Shown in pieces: positions 1-5,245 of a DNA stretch of 6,398 nucleotides (position 1 is its first letter; each line of letters opens with the position of its first letter). The notes under the pieces are model-generated. The model was not told where the DNA came from. It made no database searches and was given only the letters and a program-made list of their open reading frames with translations. The position numbers and the translations under genes are program-made. Source of the DNA: a bacterium HR27 (lineage in GTDB: Bacteria; Chloroflexota; Chloroflexia; Thermomicrobiales; Thermomicrobiaceae); assembly GCA_002898975.1 (NCBI GenBank), contig BEID01000081.1, positions 1 through 6,398 of the forward strand, read 5' to 3'.

Positions 1-515
1 AGGTCGTCGCGGAACCAGTAGACATCGCGCAGGACGTCGCTCGTGGCGACCGTGACGTGGTCGAGGTGACGCGGCTCCAGTCCGCCACCACGGAACTTTT
101 GTGGCCGCTCCGGGAAGGTCGAGGCGAGTGCCGGGGGAGCGTTGTAGCGCTCGATCTCCCACAAGATCTCGATCGAATGCCCGCCCGGAGCCCGAAACCG
201 GTAGGCTCGGCCATGGCCGAAATCGCCATCGATCCATGCGCCTCGAATCCCGCTGGCCTCGATATTCCGGACGGCCTGCTCGAGGTCCTCTGGACTCCAG
301 GCCCGCCAGGCAGCGTGCCCGAGGCCGGGGTAGTCGGCGGCGGTGAGGACGATGCTGTAGGTGTAATGATCACCCCAACAGCGCAGGTAGGCTCGGCCGT
401 CCGTCTCGTGGACGACCGACAACCCGACGATCTCGGTGAAGAAGCGCCGCGACGCCTCGTAGTCGGGGGTCAAGAGCTCGACGTGGACGAGTTGTGCGAG
501 CAGTGGACGCGGCAT
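1..515 (-). CDS. Catechol 2,3-dioxygenase-like type I extradiol dioxygenase (C-terminal part outside the window)
   Basis: Members of this family open the ring of catechols next to the two hydroxyls, using Fe(II) (sometimes Mn) and O2, in the cytoplasmic meta-cleavage pathway. The ATG at 515-513 follows an AGGAGG Shine-Dalgarno site five bases upstream. The visible 171 residues cover the whole N-terminal vicinal-oxygen-chelate domain (about residues 7-122: HVELLTP near 11-17, RAYLRCWGD near 41-49, GLGHAAWRAW near 64-73, GHGRAYRF near 100-107, GGHSIEILWE near 111-120). The second domain then begins with RHLDHV at 149-154. The His of LDH is residue 153, where class members carry the first metal-ligand His. 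The other His and the Glu ligand would lie beyond the left edge, so catalytic completeness cannot be judged. It reads in the same direction as the substrate-binding lipoprotein gene, after a 219-base gap, and may share its transcript. A homoprotocatechuate or biphenyl-type extradiol enzyme is the main alternative; the overall pattern looks most like PheB-type catechol 2,3-dioxygenases. Confidence 0.88.
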   Translation of the reverse strand, partial: MPRPLLAQLVHVELLTPDYEASRRFFTEIVGLSVVHETDGRAYLRCWGDHYTYSIVLTAADYPGLGHAAWRAWSPEDLEQAVRNIEASGIRGAWIDGDFGHGRAYRFRAPGGHSIEILWEIERYNAPPALASTFPERPQKFRGGGLEPRHLDHVTVATSDVLRDVYWFRDD

Positions 516-570
516 CTTCGCCTCCTTTCGCTCAGGACGGAACCCTACAGCCTGATCGCTCGTCGCTTCT

Positions 571-629
571 GACCGGCGGAGCCCGGTCGACTCGCCGCTC
601 CGGCTGGCTGGCACGCAGTACGTGCGTGC
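571..629 (-). other. Two GC-rich hairpins in the gap between the lipoprotein and dioxygenase genes
   Basis: The 219-base gap 516-734 holds no convincing gene. It contains two perfect stems: 611-617 with 623-629 (7 bp, 5-base loop) and 571-576 with 583-588 (6 bp, 6-base loop). Neither is followed by a run of T on either strand, so neither is a canonical intrinsic terminator. They could be mRNA processing or stability elements between the two genes, or chance in GC-rich DNA. No good sigma-70-like promoter for the dioxygenase was seen in the gap, which weakly favours read-through from the lipoprotein gene. Confidence 0.3.
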
Positions 630-734
630 GATCGTACGCCGCTCTCGACGGGCGCGCCGCCGGTTCCCCAGTTCCACGTTGCCCAGCGAGCATTGGCACG
701 TTCCGGCGGGCCAGAGCGAGGTCGTACGACTGCA

Positions 735-2063
735 TCACCGGCTCCAGTGCGGCTTGGGCACGAGGGGTGAGGCAGCAGCGACCTCCGGCGGCCAGACGAC
801 GAGGAATTCGAACGCATCGCCGTAACGCTGCCACTGGCCGACTTGCCAGCGGTGAAAGAAGACATTCTCCCGGAACCGGACCGTGCCGATGATCGTATCG
901 AACGATCCGGAAGCGATCTCGCGAATCAGGGCTTGTCGGTCGATCCGGCCGACCCGTTGAAGGGCTTGCTGCAGGACCTGCAGCGAGGCGTAACAGATCG
1001 GACTAGCCGAACGGTCTGGCTCTTGCCCTGTTCGTGCACGATGGCGGCTGTAGTACTCCAGCAGGCCAGGTTGACGCGGGTCGATACCGCCGATTCCGAT
1101 GATTCCTTCGATGTTGGCTGCGAATTGGTCGCGGAAGACGGGAAGGGCGGGGCCGAGGGCGCTGATGTAGACGGCGGGATTAAAATCGAGAAGGATCGCG
1201 ACTTGTGCCAATGCGAAGGCATCGTTCGGATAGCTGCAGGCGAGGAAGATAGCGGGCTGTCGCTGCTGGATCGTCGTGATGATGGGCTGAAAGTCGGTCG
1301 TGCCGGCGGGATAGCTCTCGTCGTAAACGAGCTCGAAGGTGCTTTTGGCCAGAGAGCGGCGCAGGGCAGTTGAGAGCTCGAGGCCGAAGGCGTCGTCGAC
1401 CGCGATCAGGGCGACACGGCGGTCGATCGATCCTTGACTCGCCAGGCTATCCAAGAGGCCAGTGAGGTTCTCGGCGGCCCAGCTCGATGTACCGAACGTG
1501 AAATAGCCTGGCCACTGCTTGGCCAGATCGGGTGACTTGTCGCTCACGTCGGTCACAGCCAGCTGGGGGTAGCCGAACTGATGGAAGAGGGGTGCGGTCG
1601 CGAGGTTGATCGCCGTGCCGTATGGAGCGAGCAAGAGGTCGACCTTGTCCTCATTGACGAGACGCTGGATGGCCTTGATCGCCTCTTCCGGGTTGCTCTG
1701 ATCGTCGTATTCGACGAACTCGATTGTGTAGAGGCCGTCCTCCAGTTCCAGCCCACCAGCCTCGTTGATGTCTTGAGACCACAACAGGTAGTTGGGATAG
1801 ACGATGATCGACGCGGCTGCGGCATACGGGCCCGTCTTCGAGATCGCGAAGCCGACTCGCAGCGTCTTGTGGGGTTTCGTCGCTACGGTTGCCGGTGTTG
1901 CCGGTTCTCGCGTACCGGTCGGGGTCGCTGCTTGCCCAGCAGCAGGCGGCGTCGGACGCACGGTCGGAGTCAGTTGGCTGGTACTGCAGGCAGCGAGGAG
2001 GCTGGAAACGAAGCCCGTTCCCGTTAACGCGAGAAAACGGCGCCGGCTGAACCGGAGAGCCAT
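735..2063 (-). CDS. ABC transporter substrate-binding lipoprotein, branched-chain amino acid (LivK/Peripla_BP_6) class
   Basis: This is an extracytoplasmic ligand-binding protein that would deliver a small molecule to an ABC importer. The N-terminus has a twin-arginine motif (SRRRFL, residues 6-11), a short hydrophobic stretch and a lipobox ending LLAAC with Cys26, so export as a folded, membrane-anchored lipoprotein is expected. A Pro/Thr/Ala-rich linker (about 31-65) leads into the two-lobed type I binding fold: LRVGFAISKTGPYAA (68-82), INEAGG (99-104), the NPEEAIKAIQRLVNEDKVDLLL stretch (124-145) and the lobe-two start RRVALIAVDDAFG (215-227). The length (442 aa) is normal for the family. 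ATG 2063 is preferred because AGGAAAGGGG (2080-2071) lies seven bases upstream; an in-frame GTG immediately before it (2066) is only four bases away. No permease or ATPase gene is visible. The dioxygenase downstream and the divergent FCD regulator suggest an aromatic acid or similar ligand, but many LivK-class proteins bind amino acids, amides or urea, so the substrate is open. Confidence 0.9.
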   Translation of the reverse strand: MALRFSRRRFLALTGTGFVSSLLAACSTSQLTPTVRPTPPAAGQAATPTGTREPATPATVATKPHKTLRVGFAISKTGPYAAAASIIVYPNYLLWSQDINEAGGLELEDGLYTIEFVEYDDQSNPEEAIKAIQRLVNEDKVDLLLAPYGTAINLATAPLFHQFGYPQLAVTDVSDKSPDLAKQWPGYFTFGTSSWAAENLTGLLDSLASQGSIDRRVALIAVDDAFGLELSTALRRSLAKSTFELVYDESYPAGTTDFQPIITTIQQRQPAIFLACSYPNDAFALAQVAILLDFNPAVYISALGPALPVFRDQFAANIEGIIGIGGIDPRQPGLLEYYSRHRARTGQEPDRSASPICYASLQVLQQALQRVGRIDRQALIREIASGSFDTIIGTVRFRENVFFHRWQVGQWQRYGDAFEFLVVWPPEVAAASPLVPKPHWSR

Positions 2064-2096
2064 CACTCGACCCCTTTCCTCTCGTCGCCGAGCGAC

Positions 2097-2137
2097 AGTG
2101 CGCTGCCCTGCGAGGTCCCGTTCGCCTGTCGCGCACT
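2097..2137 (-). other. Inverted repeat in the predicted leader of the lipoprotein mRNA
   Basis: The predicted 5' leader (about 2202 down to 2064) is roughly 140 bases. It contains a 7-bp perfect inverted repeat (2097-2103 with 2131-2137) around a 27-base loop, and just upstream in the transcript a 5-bp stem with a three-base loop (2144-2156). I could not match this to a known riboswitch class. It may be leader structure or simply GC-rich chance pairing. Confidence 0.25.
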
Positions 2138-2208
2138 CCGACCGCGTCTCTGACGCTGCTACGACACCGTGTTGTGTGCGGTAGGGCAGTCCGTCGACTG
2201 ATGGTCAT

Positions 2209-2220
2209 AGTGTATACACT
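2209..2220. promoter_or_regulatory. Probable operator for the divergent GntR/FCD regulator (AGTGTATACACT)
   Basis: This is a perfect 12-bp palindrome with a GTATAC core, the kind of small symmetric site bound by dimeric FadR/FCD-type GntR regulators. Pairing stops beyond the 12 bases. It sits 46 bases before the regulator start and overlaps the -10 of the divergent lipoprotein promoter. That position is what one expects for a self-encoded local repressor site. Binding by this particular regulator is inferred from position and family. Confidence 0.6.
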
Positions 2221-2237
2221 TGTGGTGCCTGCGTCAA
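2209..2237 (-). promoter_or_regulatory. Promoter for the substrate-binding lipoprotein gene
   Basis: Reading on the minus strand, TTGACG at 2237-2232 (five of six consensus -35 bases) is followed after exactly 17 bases by TACACT at 2214-2209 (four of six -10 bases). Transcription would begin near 2202, giving a leader of about 140 bases before ATG 2063. The -10 lies inside the palindrome at 2209-2220, so a protein bound there would block RNA polymerase. Spacing and overlap support the call, but the start site is not proven. Confidence 0.6.
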
Positions 2238-2248
2238 GCAGTTAGGAT
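2220..2248 (+). promoter_or_regulatory. Weak candidate promoter for the GntR regulator gene
   Basis: TTGTGG at 2220-2225 and TAGGAT at 2243-2248 are separated by 17 bases and match the -35/-10 consensus at three and four of six positions. The -35 starts at the last base of the palindrome, so regulator binding would also affect this promoter (autoregulation). The predicted leader would be only about 11 bases if ATG 2266 is used. The alternative is a promoter whose -10 is TATACA inside the palindrome, but it lacks a good -35. Confidence 0.3.
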
Positions 2249-2265
2249 TGGGTGTGGGGTGGACG

Positions 2266-2982
2266 ATGGAGACGAACGATCACGGGATGAGCGTTCTCAG
2301 CGTCCACGACGCGATCCGGTCAGCGATCCTGCGCGGTGCGCTGGAACCGGGTCGGGTCGTGAGCCAGCTGCAGCTGGCCCGCGAGCTCGGTGTCGGTCGC
2401 ACACCGCTCCGCGAGGCGCTCCGGTTGCTGCAGCGCGAGGGACTGGTGACGCTCGAGCCCAACCGGAGAGTGCGGATCGCCCAACTGTCCGTTGCGGATG
2501 CCGAGGAAATCTACACGATGCGGATCACGCTCGAGGCGGTCGCGATCCGACTCACGGTCCCCAACCTGACCGCGGAAGACTTCGCGGAGCTGGAGGGGCT
2601 GTATGCGCAAATGGACTACTTTACCCGGCTCAACGACGTCGAGCGGCTGAACGCGCCGCACCGGGCTTTCCATCTCGGTTTCGTTCGCGGCGCTGGACAG
2701 CGTTGGGTGGAGTTGATCGGGCAGCTGTTCGATCACGCAGAGCGTTATCGCCTGCGTTTCGTGCGGATCTCTCCAGATGGCGGTGCGCCGCGTCAGGCCG
2801 AGCACCGCGCCATGTTGGATGCCGCGCTGGCAGGCGATGTTGAGCGCACGGTTGCCTGCATGGCTCTGCACTATGCGCACACGGCGACCGTCGTCCTCTC
2901 CTCGCTGCAGCCAGGATATCGTTCGGCGCGTCTGGCGGCTGTCCTCGACATGGTGGCTCCCCAGGCTCGGATCGCCCAGTGA
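2266..2982 (+). CDS. GntR-family transcriptional regulator with FCD ligand domain (FadR subfamily)
   Basis: This is a DNA-binding regulator expected to dimerise and release or bind its operator when a small carboxylate-type ligand occupies the C-terminal domain. The winged helix-turn-helix spans about residues 10-73. It includes the family signature LARELGVGRTPLREALRLLQREGLV (37-61), with the recognition helix at GRTPLREALRLL, and the wing at LEPNRRVRI. The all-helical FCD domain spans about 78-212. Its usual metal-site positions appear as His132, His136, His180 and His202; the first is normally Asp in many relatives. The length (238 aa) is typical. The start is uncertain: ATG 2266 has a weak GGGGTGGA close upstream, whereas an in-frame GTG at 2254 has TAGGA six bases upstream and would add four residues. 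It is divergent from the lipoprotein gene, with the palindrome at 2209-2220 between them, so local control of transport and ring cleavage is the likely role. Confidence 0.92.
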   Translation: METNDHGMSVLSVHDAIRSAILRGALEPGRVVSQLQLARELGVGRTPLREALRLLQREGLVTLEPNRRVRIAQLSVADAEEIYTMRITLEAVAIRLTVPNLTAEDFAELEGLYAQMDYFTRLNDVERLNAPHRAFHLGFVRGAGQRWVELIGQLFDHAERYRLRFVRISPDGGAPRQAEHRAMLDAALAGDVERTVACMALHYAHTATVVLSSLQPGYRSARLAAVLDMVAPQARIAQ

Positions 2983-3204
2983 AGGGCTCGTGGGCGTGCT
3001 GGTTCTCACCGGCTACCTTGGCATCGGGGCGCGTGGAGGGTCGGACGGGTGAGGTGTGTGGCCAGAGCTGCGGGGCCATGACTCTCGGCACTCGACGCGC
3101 TGTACTCCCCGCATGTGCCGATCATCCGGAGCGTGCTTGCGCGGATTTCGGTCTCTCAGTAGAGTTCGCCGTGTGCGGCTCGGTGAAGCGGGAGGAGGCT
3201 GCGC
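2983..3204. other. Intergenic spacer upstream of the permease, with one inverted repeat
   Basis: These 222 bases show no credible gene. A 7-bp inverted repeat (TCGGCAC at 3085-3091 and GTGCCGA at 3115-3121, 23-base loop) is present, as is a 5-bp stem at 3059-3078. Neither has a following T run, so no intrinsic terminator for the regulator gene can be called. I looked for a purine riboswitch, as the downstream gene is a purine-type permease, and did not see its conserved loop sequences. Confidence 0.35.
3137..3165 (+). promoter_or_regulatory. Weak candidate promoter for the purine permease gene
   Basis: TTGCGC at 3137-3142 and TAGAGT at 3160-3165 are spaced by 17 bases and match the sigma-70 consensus at three and four of six positions. 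The start would fall about 30 bases before GTG 3205, leaving room for the strong Shine-Dalgarno site at 3190-3198. It is the best-spaced pair I found in the spacer, but it is poor enough to be chance. Confidence 0.3.
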
Positions 3205-4656
3205 GTGAGCGAGCGGGCGATCGGCGCGGGGACACAGGCTGGTGAGAGCTGGCTCGAGCGGTTCTTCCACCTGCGCGAACTGGGGACGAACGTCCGAACC
3301 GAGATCCTCGCCGGTTTCACGACCTTCATCGTGATGGCCTACATCATCTTCGTCAACCCGCAGATTCTCAGCACACCTGACGTGCCAGACAAGCTCTCGA
3401 TCTCGGCCGTCACGACAGCGACGGCGCTCGTCGCGGGGATCATGACGATCGCCATGGGTTTGGCGACCAACCGGGCCTACGCCATGGCCCCGGGTATGGG
3501 GCTCAACGCGGTCGTCGCCTTTCAGCTGATGGGCGCGCTGGGCCTGACGGCTGCCGAGGCGATGGGAGTGATCGTCGCCGAGGGGATCGTGATCACGATC
3601 CTCGTCCTGCTCGGCATCCGGCGCTACGTCATGGAAGCGATCCCGCTCGAGCTCAAGCAGGCGATCTCGGTCGGTATCGGTCTCTTCATCCTCTTCATCG
3701 GACTGGTCAACGGGGGGATCGTGGTGGCCGATCCGGCCACACTCGTCCGGCTCGGTGATCTCCGCGGTGTCCCGGTCTTCGTGACGGGTGTGGGGCTCCT
3801 GATCACGCTGTTCCTCCTGGCTCGCGGCGTGCGGGGAGCCTTGCTCTGGGGCATCTTGCTGACGACGGTCGTCGCGATCATCGCCCGTGCTGTGACGGGA
3901 ACGGACGCGTTCCCGCCCGGTGTCGCCCAGCTGCCAGCGCAGTGGATCGCGGTACCCGACTTCAGCCGGATCGGCGATTTCAGTTTCGGCTTCATCACGA
4001 AGCTCGGTGTGTTGACGGCTATCCTGGTCGTCTTCTCGATCATGCTCGCCGACTTTTTCGACACGATGGGGACATTGATCGGGGTGGGGCGCCAGGCTGG
4101 CTACCTCGACGAACGCGGCGAATTCCCGCAGGCCCAGCGGGCGCTCCTGGTCGATTCGCTCGGTGCGGTGATGGGTGGCGCCTGCAGCGCCTCTTCAGCG
4201 ACGACCTACATCGAGTCGGCAGCCGGTATCAGCGTGGGAGGCCGGAGCGGGCTGGTCTCGGTCGTGACCGGTATCCTGTTCCTTCTCGCGATGCCGTTTT
4301 GGCCGGTGGTCGGTATCGTGCCAGCTCAGGCGACAGCGCCGGCACTCATCATCGTCGGTTGGATGATGATGGGCGTGCTCAGCGAGGCGGAGGCGGAAGC
4401 GGAAGCCAAGCCGTCGCGGATCCGCGTCGGGGGCATCGACTTCGCCAACATCGAGGTCGGTCTCCCGGTCACGATGACGATGCTGATGATGCCGTTCACC
4501 TATAGCATCACCGACGGGATCGGTGCGGGGTTCATCACCTATACGCTGATCAAGGTGTTCCGCGGGAAATTCCGCGAGGTGCACCCGGTGCTCTACGTGG
4601 TCAGCGCAGCGTTCGTCATCTACTTCCTTCGGCACGCGCTCGGTCTGGTCGTCTGA
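3205..4656 (+). CDS. NCS2/AzgA-family purine-base (adenine/guanine/hypoxanthine) permease
   Basis: This is an inner-membrane secondary transporter, expected to import purine bases with protons (sometimes Na+) for salvage. The GTG start at 3205 has GGGAGGAGG (3190-3198) six bases upstream. Family hallmarks are in order: ERFFHLRELGTNVRTEILAG (18-37) leading into TM1, YAMAPGMGLNAVVAF (92-106), the TM8 signature LADFFDTMGTLIGVGRQAG (281-299) with the acidic substrate-site region, and SATTYIESAAGISVGGRSGL (331-350) in the TM10 region. Around 12-14 hydrophobic segments fit the NCS2 14-helix fold. At 483 aa it is somewhat longer than typical relatives of about 430-450 aa; part of the excess is an acidic EAEAEAEA loop at 394-401. 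Among NCS2 proteins the motifs point to the AzgA/PbuG branch rather than the uracil or xanthine branch; exact base preference cannot be read. It stands alone on its strand. Confidence 0.92.
   Translation: MSERAIGAGTQAGESWLERFFHLRELGTNVRTEILAGFTTFIVMAYIIFVNPQILSTPDVPDKLSISAVTTATALVAGIMTIAMGLATNRAYAMAPGMGLNAVVAFQLMGALGLTAAEAMGVIVAEGIVITILVLLGIRRYVMEAIPLELKQAISVGIGLFILFIGLVNGGIVVADPATLVRLGDLRGVPVFVTGVGLLITLFLLARGVRGALLWGILLTTVVAIIARAVTGTDAFPPGVAQLPAQWIAVPDFSRIGDFSFGFITKLGVLTAILVVFSIMLADFFDTMGTLIGVGRQAGYLDERGEFPQAQRALLVDSLGAVMGGACSASSATTYIESAAGISVGGRSGLVSVVTGILFLLAMPFWPVVGIVPAQATAPALIIVGWMMMGVLSEAEAEAEAKPSRIRVGGIDFANIEVGLPVTMTMLMMPFTYSITDGIGAGFITYTLIKVFRGKFREVHPVLYVVSAAFVIYFLRHALGLVV
4384..4407 (+). 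repeat. Short in-frame repeat encoding (Glu-Ala)4 in the permease
   Basis: Four tandem six-base units (GAGGCG, GAGGCG, GAAGCG, GAAGCC) encode EAEAEAEA at residues 394-401. They sit in the hydrophilic loop between the helix ending WMMMGVL and the conserved segment IDFANIEVGLP. The codon alternation GAG to GAA suggests an older slippage expansion that has begun to diverge. An alternating Glu-Ala stretch here is not part of the family signature. Confidence 0.6.
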
Positions 4657-4660
4657 GGAC

Positions 4661-4882
4661 TCAGCTCGCGGCCAGCGTTTGGCGGGCAGCCTCGATGAGG
4701 AGCACGAGCAGGGCGAGACCGAGAGCGTAGGCGCTCAGCACGGTGGCGAGCGTCCAGGCGAGGGCCATGAGTGGGTCGCCGGCTGCCTCGTACTGCTCGG
4801 CTTGCCCCAAGCACCGAAGCAACCAGTGTGGCACGAGGAGTACAGCCGTGAGCGCCAGGAGCACCGTCAACGTCTCGCTCAT
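4661..4882 (-). CDS. Small two-helix membrane protein of unknown function (73 aa)
   Basis: I do not recognise a family. The ATG at 4882-4880 has AGGAG seven bases upstream. The protein has two hydrophobic segments, about residues 4-22 and 38-63, joined by a polar loop with CLGQAEQYEAAGDP; the end is short and slightly basic (EAARQT). It has a Cys at 24 but no lipobox or signal-peptide cleavage context. The start lies 21 bases after the stop of the 57-residue gene on the same strand, so the two are probably co-transcribed and translated from one message. Its stop codon is separated by only four bases from the stop of the convergent permease. A role in the membrane is all that can be said; the shared strand with the CDF exporter may be incidental. 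Confidence 0.7.
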   Translation of the reverse strand: MSETLTVLLALTAVLLVPHWLLRCLGQAEQYEAAGDPLMALAWTLATVLSAYALGLALLVLLIEAARQTLAAS

Positions 4883-4903
4883 CGCGGTGCTCCTGGATGC
4901 TCG

Positions 4904-5077
4904 CTAGCTCTGTGCGCGCTGGCGCGTCGCGATGGCTGCGACGATGATGACGAGTGCGGCGAGCGCAACGAACAGGATCGCTGCGATCGCCCCGCTCACC
5001 CAGCCAGCGAAGGTCAAAAGCGCCAGCAGTGCGAACAGCGGCAGGAGAAACCAGATCAGGACTTGCAGCCGCGGCAT
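4904..5077 (-). CDS. Small two-helix membrane protein of unknown function (57 aa)
   Basis: No family is recognised. The reading frame stays open upstream to 5173, but the start is set at ATG 5077 by a strong GGAAGGAG site at 5092-5085, seven bases away. The upstream in-frame residues (Arg/Gly/Ser-rich, with Cys) look like untranslated leader. The protein is nearly all membrane: helix one at about residues 5-24 (with WFLLPLF), a short GWVSG turn, helix two at about 29-50, then a basic tail TRQRAQS, which suggests both ends in the cytoplasm. It precedes the 73-residue gene by 21 bases and follows the CDF gene by 168 bases on the same strand. Possibilities include a small transporter-associated or stress-related membrane peptide; none is supported by a motif. 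Confidence 0.68.
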   Translation of the reverse strand: MPRLQVLIWFLLPLFALLALLTFAGWVSGAIAAILFVALAALVIIVAAIATRQRAQS

Positions 5078-5084
5078 GGCTGGA

Positions 5085-5092
5085 CTCCTTCC
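5085..5092 (-). promoter_or_regulatory. Ribosome binding site that fixes the start of the 57-residue gene
   Basis: On the minus strand GGAAGGAG lies seven bases before ATG 5077. No comparable site precedes the in-frame ATG codons further upstream (5173 and 5161), so the shorter protein is preferred. Confidence 0.7.
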
Positions 5093-5098
5093 GCAGCG

Positions 5099-5119
5099 AC
5101 GGGCGGCACCATCGCCCGT
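5099..5119 (-). other. Hairpin in the leader of the small membrane protein genes
   Basis: ACGGGCG and CGCCCGT form a perfect 7-bp stem with a 7-base loop, ending about six bases before the Shine-Dalgarno site at 5092-5085 on the transcript. There is no T run, so it is not a standard terminator for the CDF gene. It could protect or modulate translation of the downstream pair, or reduce read-through from the CDF gene. Confidence 0.4.
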
Positions 5120-5151
5120 ACTGCTGCCCCGCTTTGTCGGGATCTCCCTCC

Positions 5152-5160
5152 AGCATACCA
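5152..5160 (-). promoter_or_regulatory. Candidate extended -10 promoter for the two small membrane protein genes
   Basis: TGGTATGCT on the minus strand fits the extended -10 pattern (TG, one base, then TATGCT, four of six). No good -35 is present at 17-18 bases, which extended -10 promoters can tolerate. Transcription would begin near 5145, giving a leader of about 68 bases that includes the hairpin at 5099-5119. If it is not used, the pair would rely on read-through from the CDF gene. Confidence 0.35.
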
Positions 5161-5245
5161 TGCACGGTCGCACCCCTGTGGGCCGATACCGGACAGCACC
5201 GGGTGGCTCGGGAGCTTCTGGCAGTTTGGTAAGGACTGCGGTAGC

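Noticed and set aside
721..730. 10-bp palindrome GTCGTACGAC just after the lipoprotein stop codon
   Set aside because: It is short and GC-rich, has no loop to form a hairpin and no T run; similar CGTACG words occur nearby, so chance is likely.
545..865. Open minus-strand frames overlapping the end of the lipoprotein gene and the 516-734 gap
   Set aside because: They overlap the lipoprotein gene out of frame, are rich in Arg/Pro/Ser/Gly as expected for shadow frames in GC-rich DNA, and have no ribosome site or recognisable motif.
3059..3078. TGGCC...GGCCA stem considered as a terminator for the GntR regulator gene
   Set aside because: The stem is only five base pairs with a ten-base loop and is not followed by T residues.
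2983..3204. Possible purine riboswitch ahead of the purine permease
   Set aside because: The conserved junction and kissing-loop sequences of the purine class are not visible, and the segment is too GC-rich and irregular to support the three-way junction by eye.
3942..4635. Long frames on both strands inside the permease gene
   Set aside because: Their composition (Arg/Asp/His-rich) mirrors codon-position bias of the permease and they show no ribosome site or domain.
5078..5173. N-terminal extension of the 57-residue protein to the ATG at 5173
   Set aside because: The extension is polar, Arg/Gly/Ser-rich and has no ribosome site, whereas ATG 5077 has an excellent one and begins directly with a membrane helix.
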